A stretch of 64,000 nt of DNA from positions 2,852,001-2,916,000 of the forward strand of contig CM065647.1 of the NCBI GenBank assembly GCA_033220425.1, written 5' to 3'. A model generated the notes under the pieces. That model saw only the letters and a list, made by a program, of their open reading frames with translations. It searched no databases and was not told where the DNA came from. The DNA comes from Lepraria neglecta. Lineage: Eukaryota > Ascomycota > Lecanoromycetes > Lecanorales > Stereocaulaceae. Below, one piece after another: positions 31,643-43,209 of the stretch. A program made the position numbers and the translations under genes. Every line of letters begins with the position of its first letter. Position 1 is the first letter of the stretch.

Positions 31643-33761
31643 ATGGCTACATTCACCAAAGCTAATGCGGACTACCTGAGGAACACCTTACAAGAGGCCG
31701 TCGTGAAGTGCTCGGAAAGATGTCTTTATCAGTCTGCCAAGTGGTATGCAACTCCCACATATCGCTCGATGTACTGTTATGGAGCTTAATAATATGCAGG
31801 GCAGCCGAACTCTCAGTCTCCCTCCCCACGCTACCTTCGGTCTCCTCATCCTTCGACGCAGACACTGATTCGCAGATGCAAGATGTTGACCCACCTCCAA
31901 TATCTCCAGCGTTCCATTTCGCCAACAATGATCCCGAAGAAGCACGCCTTGAAGCCCAAGACTTGTCCAGATATCTCCTGGCAAAGTCATATTTCGACTG
32001 CCGAGAGTACGACCGTTGTGCAGCAGTCTTCATACCCTCAGCTCTGCCGAGAGGCCCCTTATCTCCCACATCACCGAATAGCAATCGCCGAACGCCTACG
32101 AAAGCTGGAAAGGGCAAAGGAAAAGATTCGGGTGTCATCACAGAAGTCGGGTCAGAGCCTCCCAGCAATGCACTTCCCAAGCTGAGCCAGAGGGCGTTGT
32201 TCCTTGCCCTTTACTCAAAATATATGTCTGGCGAAAAGAGAAAAGACGAAGAGAGTGAGATGATCCTCGGTCCTGCAGATGGAGGCAGTACCGTCAACAA
32301 AGAGTTGGTGGGTATCACGAGGAGCCTCGAAGGCTGGTTTGCAGATCGAGAGGCTAGAGGCCTTAGTGGTAGTAATCAGGGCTGGTTGGAATACCTATAT
32401 GGCATCGTACTAGCCAAGGGAAAGACGGAGGAAGATGCCAAACGATGGTTCATTAGAAGTGTACACCTCTTTCCGTTCAATTGGGGCGCATGGCTTGAGC
32501 TGAGCGAGCTGTTGAACAACGTCGAAGAGGTCAGTGTATTCCCGGAGGAAGGTGGCTTTGGCTGACAGACCCTCATTAGCTCCAAAAAGTTGTGCCAGAG
32601 CTACCGCAGAATCTGATGACCTTGATTTTCCATCTCTACGCAAGCCAAGAACTCTACCAGTCCACGGATCCAATTCATAAGGAGCTTGATGAACTAGAGA
32701 ACATCTTCCCTGACAGCCAATTTTTGAAGACCCAGCGAGCCCTACTATACTACCACTCAAAAGGTATGTCCATATCATGCAGTGCATGGAGCAGACTGAC
32801 GAGGGCAGATTTCGATGAAGCCGAAACCATCTTCTCTGCACTCCTACACGCAGATCCCCACCGCATTGACTCCCTTGATTTCTACTCTAACATTCTCTAT
32901 GTCATGTCCGCAAGACCTAAGCTTGCCTTCCTCGCGCAAGTTGCGACTGCAACAGACAAATTCAGACCTGAGACCTGCTGTGTTGTAGGAAATTACTATT
33001 CGTTGAAGTCTGAACATGAGAAAGCGGTGGTTTATTTTCGCCGTGCGCTGACCCTGGATCGAAACTTCCTTTCTGCATGGACCTTGATGGGCCATGAATA
33101 TGTGGAGATGAAGAACACTCACGCAGCAATTGAGAGCTACAGACGCGCTGTTGACGTCAATCGAAAGGATTACAGGGCCTGGTATGGTCTTGGTCAGACA
33201 TACGAAGTTCTCGAGATGCATCTCTACGCACTGTTCTATTACCAACGAGCAGCAAGTTTACGGCCGTACGACCCCAAGATGTGGCAAGCTGTGGGCAGCT
33301 GCTACGACAAGGTCGACAGACCCGTCCAGAGCATCAAGACTTACAAGAGAGCCCTGGTAGCTGGTACATACTACGATCAGGGAAGCTCATTCGGATCTGG
33401 CACGACAGCCGGGGAACCCACTGGTGTCCTAGACCCCGAAACACTATACCAGATTGCACTTATGTACGAGAAGCTTAACCAACTTGACGACGCTGCGTCA
33501 TATATGGAAATGACGCTAGCCCAAGAGGAAGGTCCTGAAGAAGATGATGACGATGAGGCAGGGGGCCATGGAATTGGAGTCACAACCACTACATCTAAAG
33601 CACGAATGTGGCTTGCGAGATGGGAATTTAGGAGAGGCGCGCACGTACGAGCAATGGAATTAGCGAACGAGTTGTGTCAGGATGGCGTGGAGGTTGAGGA
33701 GGCGAAGGCGTTGATTAGGGATATGAGGGCAAGAATGGAAAGTGGAAGGAGCCCGTCATGA
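31643..33761 (+). CDS. CDC23: anaphase-promoting complex subunit 8 (Cdc23), TPR protein
   Basis: Four exons (31643-31743, 31800-32529, 32580-32763, 32809-33761) encode 655 aa. The N-terminal LYQSAKWAAEL is typical of Apc8. A disordered insert (about residues 50-150, with [20 protein letters not shown]) separates it from the TPR array. The C-terminal half has regular TPR units, for example [20 protein letters not shown], then [24 protein letters not shown] and [12 protein letters not shown]. Cdc23 is a scaffold TPR subunit of the APC/C ubiquitin ligase that drives mitotic exit. An acidic run ([14 protein letters not shown]) interrupts the last repeats. Confidence 0.94.
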
Positions 33762-34377
33762 CAGCTCTGATGGTGAAAGCTTCAAAGCCCCTCTCTCCTG
33801 CTCGGACTGCCACCATATTTCCCCCCACGGGAGCTGACTGTAACCTCGCCGCCTCAGTTCGGTCACAAAGCTGCCTCAGCAGCACAGATCTGGCAGAGAG
33901 CTTGCTTCAAACAAGGACGATCTGGGATTCAATGATTGTCTTTGTTCCACTTGCAATCGCAATTTCAGCACCGACTAGCCCAATTTTGCTTCCGAGAAGT
34001 AACTCAGAGACCACACGCATTGCCCGCTTATAGAAAAACCTAGCGCATGGCGGTGCGAAAATCTGGGGACTTGAGTGTCTGGTGGTGCGTTCTCGATGAT
34101 CCCCGCTCATATTTGCGATATTCCTGTTGCAGGGACGACGCAGTGCAGGTTTCGAGGTTGTATTGCTGGATTAAAATGAGCCAAGTTATTCCATGTTCCA
34201 TACAAATCGTTTCGACGATTTGACAGAGCTTCAGTCTTCGTGCTTATGTGGTGATCTCGAATATGCTGCACCGTGGGGCCAGTCTTGCGCATTCTTCAAC
34301 AAGCCTATATAAATGTGCTCTTCTCTTAAGCTCTTGACCTATTATCAACAAACAAAGTCCATTGCACTAACGATTCA
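33762..34377. other. intergenic; TATA-like element before the secreted protein gene
   Basis: No gene is seen. tatataaatg at 34306-34315 lies about 65-75 bp before the candidate starts at 34378 and 34392. Confidence 0.45.
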
Positions 34378-34391
34378 ATGTCTCCGCCGAG

Positions 34392-34854
34392 ATGTTTCCA
34401 TTGCTCAAAGTGAGTGCCGCCGAGACGAAATGAGTCCGCCTTACTGACGGTCTCCATTGTATGTTTCTTGCGCTCGTCGCTATCGCCCATTCAGGCAGTG
34501 CATTTCCTAGCCCAATCCACCCGCAGATGCAACCTCGGCACTCTCCCCCTCCAACCCTCCACGACCCTAATCGACGGCACCTGCAACACCTTCTCCCCCA
34601 ATACCACGATCCCACCCTCCGTCATCGGCTTCCAAGGCTACAAAGCCGCTCTCAACAACGCCAGCACCGCCGCATCATATAACAAATCGTGCAGCTTTGT
34701 GTTTTATGAGAGCGTGCAATGCGGGACGCTAGAACAGACGAGCAATGAGGTTGCTGTGCCGAGGAATGCGACGGAGTGTAAGCCGATTGAGTTAGATTTG
34801 TTGGAAAATTTGGTTAGTATGGAGTCGAGGAATATAAGGATGAGTTGTGCTTGA
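34392..34854 (+). CDS. small Cys-rich, probably secreted protein, about 125 aa
   Basis: Proposed exons are 34392-34409 and 34495-34854 with a GTGAGT...TCAG intron. The long second exon is clearly protein-like. It has six Cys (in RRC, DGTC, KSC, VQC, TEC, SC contexts), several Asn-x-Ser/Thr sites and a compact size, as in small secreted fungal proteins with three disulfides. The start is uncertain. The spliced N-terminus MFPLLKAVHFLAQS is a weak signal peptide. A better one (starting MFLALVAIAHSG at 34461) is out of frame with the Cys-rich part by one base, so a frameshift or another splice form is possible. No named effector family recognised. Confidence 0.5.
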
Positions 34855-34923
34855 CCTTGTGGGTGGTTTGGCTTGAAGAGTGTACTTGAATGCTGAAACT
34901 CTTGAATGCTTATCGTTCGCTGA

Positions 34924-35390
34924 CTATCTTCGTACTATTAACTTGGTCCCCCAAACAAGACCCCCAGCCAGCACTCTAGCAGCTCCAAGGCTGTCATGTC
35001 CCCGGTAGCTTGCCGGAATCCGCGTTGAAGCAATTGAGAGCGTGCCAGCCACCAATATTCGGCATTTTGAACCATCTTTGCGGGCGCCAATTGAAATTGT
35101 GCTTGTGCCAGAAGTCATTTTAAAGGAGTCGGAAGTCCCTGATATTGATCCCTCGAGCTCTCAAGGCCTCAGGAGTCATTCGGGGATCAAAAAAGGCTAG
35201 CTCGCCAGTCCTATCGTTTGCATACCTGTTGGAGACAACCTTGTCACCAGCACGTTTATAGCATACAATGCGCCATCCAGTTTGAAGCGGACCGTGTCTG
35301 GGATCTTCAATTTGAACATCTCCAGTCTTGCGGTCAAGGAAACCATCGTGAACACCTTCAAATTGTGGAACAGAACGTCTCACACGCTAC
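34924..35390 (-). pseudogene. fragment with a WW-like domain, C-terminal piece of a larger lost gene
   Basis: On the minus strand the frame 35383-35120 encodes GPLQTGWRIVCYKRAG and RYANDRTGELAFFDPRMTPE followed by ALRARGI. This matches a WW-like fold (W, central aromatic, NDRTGE...DPR) of the kind I recall at the end of some fungal HET and related proteins. Below the stop at 35120 another frame gives WHKHNFNW and NIGGWHALNCFNADSGKLPG, so coding once continued. No start or other domain is found upstream. I treat it as a relic. Confidence 0.45.
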
Positions 35391-37359
35391 CAATTGTCTA
35401 GAAATGGGCTAAGCAAGGCTGCACCTTCCATAAAGCCATCAATTCAGCATTCACCTACTACTCTGTAGTGCCCGACGTTTTTCAGTCGCACGACTAACGG
35501 TGCCTGACATCCAAGAAGTATGTAGACTTCTTCTTGGTTTCGGTATCCTTTTGACCAAAGTCAGACCAATCTATCTGCTTCCGAAGCTATGGTCGGGTGA
35601 GGTATGCTGAACTTCATTCTATCAGCGATATAGTCTCTCTATCCAATGCTCCCAGATCCGAAGATTATCAGCGTCTTTGGAGTATGTTGATTTTGCTGCA
35701 CTCGTCTTCAAGCTCCTCAAATACAAGGGCAAATCGGCTGATGAAAGGTGAAACAGGTTACCGTTTTGATTTGCAGAGATCGGACTTTCATGCTTAATAG
35801 TGATTTCGTAAAATCCTCCGCTCCCATCACCGTTCCCTCTCCTTCCATGCTGGCTTTCGGCCTCGTCACAGGAGCGATGATAACAGCGAAGCAATTGAAG
35901 ACGACCTCAGGGACAAAGACTCAGCTTAAAAAGTTGCTTGCCTAAGGTAGCTCCCGCTCAGACCAACGCGGCTTCTCGGCGTCAAGCTCCCTCAGACTGC
36001 AGCTCCGCTTCGGGCATGAGCTCCCATCCAGTCCCGTCAAGTGCTTGACGGTGTTCACAATTTGACATGATATATAGGGTTTTGGACAGGTTTTCGCCAA
36101 TTCTGGCTTCTCAAATGGGCCCTCACCGAGCCGCAATCTGCCTAAAGTTAGTTGACTGCCCTCCTCAAGCTCCGAAATTTGGCTCAACCCCCACAAAAGT
36201 TCTTGTAGCTTCGTGATTTATGACAGACATCATGATAATTGAATGGGGCTTGTCAGAAAGCGCGTTTCGAGGGCCAGGCTAGCATTACAACTTGGCCGGT
36301 AGCCAAAAAGACATGAACAAGTCTTCCTCCCATCTAGACCCCACGTATTGACGGCCGGCTCCACAACCCCATCTCTCGATTCGGTTTCCCCAATTCATTG
36401 CTGAACAAAAGGCCATATATAGCGGCAGTTGCTCCTCTGCAGGTCCATTTGCTGTCTATCAGACTGCAAACGGAAAGTAGTACACGATCGGAGCCCTTAC
36501 TTTCTTGGCAGGTCCCCCTAATCAATGTTGAGGATCCTACGCATCTCCTTCTCAAGTTGTGGAGTCGTGGCCTCGGAATTGGGAGCTGTATGATCTACCA
36601 TGTCGTGGCAGCGTGTAAGGTGTTTAGGCTGGATAGTTAGATTGGTTGAATGGCATGTCTCCGCAAATTCTGTGTCCAGTCTAGGACAGTCCAAGATATG
36701 TAAGTTGCTTTACGGTTGACAAAAAAAGTGGTAATTGCGTCACAGCTTTGCCGCAGCCGAATCTGACTGGGTCACTAGCATTAGGTGTTTTCAGCTCTTG
36801 TCCAATCAAGCATCAAGCACCTCCAGCTGGAGTTCTCACTGCAAAAGCCACCAAGGTTTGAATCAACAGTGTCGTTTCAGCAAGAATTCTGGTGTGTAAG
36901 TTCCATTCGGCTTTCTTTGTCGCTGGTAAGGTTGCAAATCTATCTTGGACTATTACTGTCTCGGCTCTCGCTGTTGCCGTACTTCGCTACGGTGGCGCAT
37001 CCTCGTCAAGTGAAGAAAGAATAAGGCCGTGGGAGCTGAATGCTTCCCCCATTCACGTTCTAGCGGAACAGCCTCGCTTACTCGGGCACCCTTTACCCAC
37101 AACTAGCCCCCTTCGCACTGTTGACAAACCGTTACGCTCACAGCGTACGTCACCGCCGTCGCTGATCTACCTCCTGAGAAGCCTTCGAAGGTCATCCGTC
37201 TTCTTTGAGAGTGAACCTCGTTATTGTCACCCGCCCCAAATATACTGGTCAAAAGCCAACACTCTCTGCAGGTAAGCTGCCCAAACACTCAATTGCAATT
37301 CAGTACTGAGAAGCGGCGCAAGGCCAGAATAGATCATAAGACAACTGAGCCCACCAAAA
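35391..37359. other. about 2 kb without a supportable gene
   Basis: Many short frames on both strands, none with a domain, signal peptide or consistent splice pattern. Probably eroded intergenic DNA. Confidence 0.5.
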
Positions 37360-38398
37360 ATGTCTGGTCCAGCTCCATCTGGGTCGCACAGGTGATCACC
37401 ATCTTTTCAGGAAGTTCATCCCCACCTGAGGCCTCCGTTTCTCCAGACTCTCCCACCAGTGGTCCATCCCTGATACTTTTCCACGCGAAGTCCGCGACAT
37501 GATCTACATGGAATGTCTTGTGATTGGGAAGATTTCACCCCTACAACGGGCTTGCAAAGGCCCAAGAAAAGAGAGACAGTTATCATGCAAACATGGACGA
37601 ACAACTCCGATCTTACGGTTTAAAGGAAGCAAACGACTACGGTGTTCCATCGGTAGCTCTGCTACAACTCAATCATGCAATTCACGACGAAGCCAAGCCA
37701 ATTATCTACAGCAAAAACACTGTCATCCTCCCTGTAGCCTCTTTGGCGGCCAAGTCCTTGCCCTTAACACCCCAGAAAAGGGGCTCCTCATTTATTCCTT
37801 GGAAGTAAAGCTTAATTTCGCTGGTGAGGACCCTGCCGAAAAAAACGCCATCTACGACAACAGCATAGGACACCTTCAAGACATTGTGCTTCAACGTCCG
37901 TACCAAGCTTCTCGTGGAGATCTAAGCGATGAATACGCCGAGTGGGGCTCAGAATTCCACATGGATTGTAAGGAGGCCCTTGAGAAAGCCTGGAAACACA
38001 AGGTCTCGCCGATCTTGGAAGATATGAAGTTAGACGAGCTCGTAATCAATCTCTCGGACGCCTGCTGCCCACATCACTGCTGCAACTGCTACAAGATGTA
38101 CTTGCGAGCGCTATGGCCTTTTCAGCCTGGCTTTGCCCACGAACTAGAGTACTAAGACATTAAATTCATCGGAATTGAGGACTCTTTTAATGAGCAGTAT
38201 ATCGATCCAGCTGTCGGGCCTCACGACGACACTTTCGAAGGACAATTGAGGTCGTGGACAGAATATCGACATCAGGAGGACGAAGGAGGTCAAAACGGCG
38301 ATGGAGATCAGGATGATGACAGAGATCGGAAAGACTATGGTGACCAAGAATGGTTCACCGAGCAGTGGGAGGATGAGAGGGTGTTCCAGGGATGGTAA
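37360..38398 (+). pseudogene. 2EXR/F-box-like protein pseudogene
   Basis: The pattern is that of fungal 2EXR-type proteins: FPREVRDMIYMECLVIG (about 37480-37530), then ALLQLNHAIHDEAKPIIYSK (about 37660-37715), then ALNTPEKGLLIYSLEVKLNF (about 37760-37820). These three blocks are not in one frame. The first and third share a frame and the middle one is shifted by +1, so two opposite indels lie between them. Further down an in-frame TAA (38153) is followed by about 80 more codons of good acidic sequence ending EQWEDERVFQGW and a TAA at 38396. The ATG at 37360 is only a guess for the start. Confidence 0.6.
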
Positions 38399-40161
38399 CA
38401 GTCGGTAGACCGCAGCTCTGACTTGGTTCTGCCAACAGCTGGCTTGCTGCACCCTTGAGGTATTGGAACATTTTTCTTAGCATGCGGATGGAAAAGTTGC
38501 AGCGCATCCAGCCTCGACAGGAAATGGCTTCATAGCATGCAATTTAATGAGCCTTTTTGAGGAACAATAAAATTGGAGATCAGAGACGCCGTACTTCTAG
38601 CTCTATGAAACGTGTTTTCATCGCCGGAGCTGCGTTGTCCTTCCACCATATAGTGTCCACGTCACACGTAATATCTCCACTCTGATTGATTCAAGCCAGT
38701 ATAGTCGAAATTGAGACATCGAGAGAGTTTCTTAGTTGCCAACACCATGCTGTTTGCTGGATCTCAAATTTCATTTCCCCAAATACAAGAGCCCGCAACC
38801 TCGATATTCAGATAGCAGAAGAGTCTCGAGGCTAACCAAAACACGCGAAAATACGTACGATATGTTCTTTTGGCTACTCGGAAGGAGCTGTTGCGAAAAC
38901 AATAGGTTAGAAGATGAGCTCTAAGCGCCCACTATCAAACTATGAGCAGTACGGATCGTGCAACTTCAATATTCAAGTATCCAGTAAGCAGTAACATTAT
39001 GAGGGATACATGGCATGGCCATTCCAAACTTACATTTCTCGATCATCACAACCAAGAAGACGGGAATCCAGTCTAGGAGACAAGCGTGAAAAAGACCAAA
39101 AAAAAATCCCGAAGAAGTATGGAACGTGCCGTTGTTGGGCTTGCAGGAGCTGCCAATGTGGATGCTTATAACATATCTAAGTTCCCGAACTGGGCGGAAT
39201 ACACTTTTCCAACGGCCGAGAGCCTGCATTTGAAAGAGTCAGTGAGTTTTAGTATGAAGACCGTTTCGGCTTCTAAACATGTAGGACAATTCAAATGCTA
39301 TCTATATCTTTTGTAAACTACGGGTCGAGTGGCTTTGAAGGAGATTGTCAATCTTAATAGCAACTAGCACCGTAACAAGAAAGCGTCCACGAGGGATAGC
39401 AATGTTCACGCCGAAGTCCATGCCACGTGATGTTTAATTTTTTTGTGTTGTCAACAGACTGCAATTCGATGCATAGACGTACATTTTAATCTATAAAGCA
39501 AAACTGTCTGCACATCAGATACATATTCGTGTATCCACTTCCCTTGTCAAAAGCAACGCACACCATCAAGGCTCTCCCTTCCATTCGCCAACAATCAACG
39601 CACCCACCATCCCCACGCTCATCCCCCAAGGCCACAAACTCAAGCGCCGGAGGCGAACTCGTCTGCTCAGGCGGAGGCACAGAAGTGGTGTCAGAAGCAA
39701 TCATGAGGATGTCTTCGCTTACAGAGCTGGCTCTCGCACTTCCCAAGTGGTTGACCATCCAGCCCTTTCAGGCCTCCCACCGCAGGCCAAGCCCTCGTCA
39801 GCTCTCCCAGCATGAAACAACTTTCCGGATCCCACACAATGCATGCGCCTCGTAACAGCTTGAAACAGACGGTGACCTCAATAGGCAGTATGGTTGCGAG
39901 CTGAAACCGTTATTGATCCTTTGTGAGGGACGCAACGGAACGACAAAAACGGCGGAACATCCCTAGACAAGACTTAAATACGAGGCTTTCGTAGTTTGGG
40001 TGGAGGGGTAGTGGGTTTCATTGAGACTGCAGGTCATGTACTTGATTGTTGGATGGTAATCGACTTGTAGAAGAGGCAATGTTTGCGGTGAGAACAGTCG
40101 TGAGATTCATCTAATTCCTGTGTGTAGTAAACACTGGAATTTGGTTGCCTTAAGGCGTTAA
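38399..40161. other. no supportable gene
   Basis: Overlapping frames at 39486-39855 on both strands mirror each other in a biased Ser/Pro-rich stretch, and neither has a start with domain support. An A9 run at 39101-39109 is the only low-complexity feature. Confidence 0.45.
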
Positions 40162-40222
40162 TGCGCCCCAAGAGGATTCTTGAAGCTGGGAACCTAACGT
40201 TGACCACTTGAGCTATATGCGT
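40162..40222 (-). tRNA. tRNA-like relic
   Basis: On the minus strand the segment reads like a tRNA start: tagctcaagtgg matches the A-box consensus TRGCnnARYnGG exactly, preceded by gcata. The following part (gttaggttcccagcttcaag) does not form a good anticodon arm, the B-box is poor (cttcaagaatcc), and the acceptor ends pair weakly. It is probably a decayed tRNA or tRNA-derived SINE head, not a working gene. The anticodon cannot be assigned. Confidence 0.3.
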
Positions 40223-40387
40223 AATGATTCCCATCGACTATTATTAGTATGTTTCTCCTGATGCCACGTATGATATTAGGGGAATATATAAGACTCTAAT
40301 GAACCAGGAAATGAAATATTATGAGAAGAGAATTCCCCTACATTGAATAGTCCTCAGGCAGTCTCTTTTCCAACCAATACAGCAACC

Positions 40388-40813
40388 GTGTTCTTCACAC
40401 GTGTCTTCCTCATCTCCGCTCTCGCTGCTCTAGCCAGTGCCCAAGCAGCTACTACGAGCCTCAACCCCCAAGTAACACCCCATCCTCCCCCTACTTCTAC
40501 TCCGCTAATAACAGTAGGAAAGCAAGGCCGTCAACGACCTCGTATCTCACCAGAACTCCTGACCGCCAATCCCGTCTTCTCAAGCGCCGTTCCCTCAAGC
40601 GTGGTGTCCGAGATCATCAACAACCCGATTTACCTGCAGCCCGCTTTTAGCGGCACTGCTATTCCTACCAGCGCCTAGGCAGTCTTGTTTAGCGTTGGTG
40701 CTATAGAGAATAGTATTGCTTCGAAGGATGTAGCGGGCCCGGCGCCGACTAATGCTGTGAAGGTCAGTAGTGCAATTTTGGCTGCTGGAGATGCCGTGTT
40801 GGTTTTGTTGTAA
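40388..40813 (+). pseudogene. small secreted, GPI-anchor-type protein, start and middle codon lost
   Basis: The frame begins with a signal-like segment FFTRVFLISALAALASAQA preceded by GTG (40388) where an ATG would be expected. It continues through a Thr/Pro-rich stretch, meets an in-frame TAG at 40676-40678, and reads on for 44 codons to a hydrophobic end (KVSSAILAAGDAVLVLL, then TAA), which looks like a GPI-attachment tail. CAG to TAG and ATG to GTG are each a single change. Function unknown. Confidence 0.55.
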
Positions 40814-41387
40814 GCGGGCACTAGAGAGATGATAGAGTATTGGATGGCGGGCTCGGGCACGATTCCAGGATTACAGGAACGTAGTATTTAATGTCGCTGA
40901 ATGAAAATCGCCCCTAATGTCTCAGCTCTTCGCTTGTGTATTGCTTTTGCCAACTTCTCACAATGATTTTATCTCCGTAAAACCTAGATTGATACTGAGA
41001 TGTCATACGTGTCCCCAACTCCCCCCGACACTTCCATTTTAAGTATGTAGCTCTAAGTTGGGCCACAATGGCAGACTTCGAGTTTATCACGCTGAGACTG
41101 AAGAGTTTCCATCTTTCTCGGCAAGCGTGAGAACGCTTACATTGAGTGTCATCTCATAGTCCTTGTCGCAGCTTTCTCTTCGTTCAGAGCCAGCGCGGTC
41201 TCATGGTCTCAGGTAATGATGCAGTCCCGTCGGGCAACATGTGGTATTTGGTTCAGCCATCAAATCTCATACTTTAGTAGGCTTTGTTAGTGCATCGACC
41301 AATCAGGCTAGAGAAACGAGGTCATAGGACCAGATGAACGCAGGTGTCATAATGCCCAAAGCTTTCCCCACGTTAAAGTATGACGTA
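40814..41387. other. intergenic, left flank of the transposon
   Basis: No gene or named element seen. Confidence 0.5.
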
Positions 41388-42622
41388 CTCGTATTGCCCC
41401 CCAAACCGCCACTCCCCCCAAACCGCCAGCCGCTAAGCCTAATTGGGAGCGCTAATAAATGATTTATCAATGCCACTATTCAATGCCTCCATTCCATTGC
41501 ATTACATGGCCATGTGGCCCAATTGGAGCTCTACAAGAGGCCCTGCTATTCAGACAAGCCATATCTCATGTGGTTGGTGCAGCACATCCATCCGAATCCT
41601 CGAATACATAACTCTGCTTGCGATATCATATTCCAATTCGAACTCGAAATCAGGCCTGAAAACGCGATTGCAATGCTTTCCTCGGCCTGCACCTCCTTCT
41701 TCATTAGGTATAGCGCCTATTCAAGGAGTCGCCGTGGCTTCCTGATAATTCGACCTCCCTGTATGGCCACTGGAGTGGGCGATAGCTCTCGCATAAGGAC
41801 TGGCTGCTCCGGCCTCGCTAATGTATCTGATATGTGTGCTCGATAAGGTATAGCTGCTTTTATTCAGGGTGCTCTTGGTGTTACTAGGGGTCGCATTGGA
41901 AGCCTTTCTCATCCATATTGTACGTATCCTGGTCTTCTACCTTGTACTGCTGCTTCGTTGTATGGTAGAGCTCGAACTAATAAGCTATCGTTTCAGGGTC
42001 ACTGGCGATATTGTTCCTGTCTTTATCCATAGGCGAAAGGAATTTCGTTTTTAGATCAGGATGGCGATTGAAGAACTTCTCAACCCAGTAATTGCCTAGG
42101 TCTTTTATATAACCTCTCTTTCGAAGTATCCGCTAGGCTATAGACCGCAATTGCATGACCCTTGGTGGCCACCCCCATTTTCCGAGTTATATTATCCATC
42201 TGGCGATTACGGCTTCTTCTGCTGGTGATAGTAATTGTTACTCCTGGCTGACTTCATTCCTTGATCTGGCTCCTTTAATTCGATCTCGTAGAGTAGTCCG
42301 ACTGATTCGGAACCGAGTAGCGATCTGGCAAGTCGATTCGGCTTATAGTGTTCCAATGGTTTCGTGATAATAGTTTATAGCCAACAGGATCCTTTACTCT
42401 TTCGGGAGCTCCAGAGGGCCTATCTAGAGGTCTTCTTGCTCTAGTAGAAGGTCGGCAGGGTCGTCAGAGCCGTGGAGCGTTGATATAGCCATTACGGTGG
42501 CATGCAATGGGTGGAATGGAGGAGTTTGAGTATGATTTTCGACATACCATTTGATAGTTTGCCTAATTAGGTTTAGCGGCTGGCGGTTTGGGGGGGACTG
42601 GCGGTTGGGGGGGCAATACGAG
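41388..42622 (-). mobile_element. internally deleted Fot1/Pogo (Tc1-mariner superfamily) transposon, about 1.24 kb
   Basis: Terminal inverted repeats of about 58 bp begin ctcgtattgccccccaaacc on the left and, read inward, ctcgtattgcccccccaacc on the right. Both contain a doubled ccccccaaaccgcca-like word. The element is flanked by TA on both sides (41386-41387 and 42623-42624), the target duplication of this superfamily. On the minus strand, with many stops, one can read RFRISRTTLRDRIKG (Psq-type HTH), IARWIIQLGKWGWPP, LGNYWVEKFFNRHP and YNMDEKGF, the CENP-B-type HTH and the start of the DDE domain. The remaining catalytic part is missing. It is dead and non-autonomous. Confidence 0.88.
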
Positions 42623-43007
42623 TACTGGCTGTTTTAACCGTTGCCGTTTGAGCTTCACCAGATGTTTGCGAGGCCTCCAAAACGGCCAGTGAAATCCCAA
42701 GCCTCGTCTAGGATCTCAATCATCCCGTACAGCCTCTCATTGAATTATAGACTGAGTGACATATTGACAGGAGAGTTTGCCCTTGAGGACGAAAATTTTG
42801 ATGGATCGCCGCGCCCGGAGCTAGCGAGTCTTGGCGTTTATGTCCGCCTGTAGCCATCCCCAACCCAACTTCTCCTTCAGCTTTTCACCTCTACAGGATG
42901 GGCAATCCTCCTCACGTTGGATACTTAATTTATTAACCTACACTCCTTTCGTCCTTTCTCACCTTCTGTCTCTTCTCTAGCCATCTCGGGCGCGCTCAAC
43001 TGCATAG

Positions 43008-43193
43008 GTAAGTCACCGTGGTACCTTTCACAATAATGCGGGGAACTCTACAGCTTCTCTATTCTTGCCCCACCCATACCATCAAATGCGAAGCTCTTTC
43101 GCTGACTACTAGCCATGCAAATAGAACCTTATTGCCCCCTCCTCCTCACAAAGAACCCATTCCCGTTGGGTTGACGTCAGGGCGCTGAAGCAG
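43008..43193 (+). other. probable 5' UTR intron of GSY1
   Basis: A consensus donor GTAAGT at 43008 and an acceptor ending CAG at 43193 frame a 186-nt stretch that ends 16 bp before the GSY1 ATG. Inferred from splice consensus only. Confidence 0.4.
43172..43179 (+). promoter_or_regulatory. CRE palindrome TGACGTCA near the GSY1 start
   Basis: A perfect 8-bp CRE lies 31 bp before the ATG, inside the probable 5' UTR intron. It is the classic site of bZIP ATF/CREB-type factors, known for stress and cAMP responses in fungi. Binding here is inference. Confidence 0.45.
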
Positions 43194-43209
43194 TGGTACC
43201 TCCGTCACC

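Noticed and set aside
31688-32180. Minus-strand frames of 100-172 codons
   Set aside because: Shadows of CDC23 exon 2.
41443-42367. Plus-strand frames of 60-110 codons
   Set aside because: They lie inside the Fot1/Pogo element; the meaningful reading is on the minus strand.
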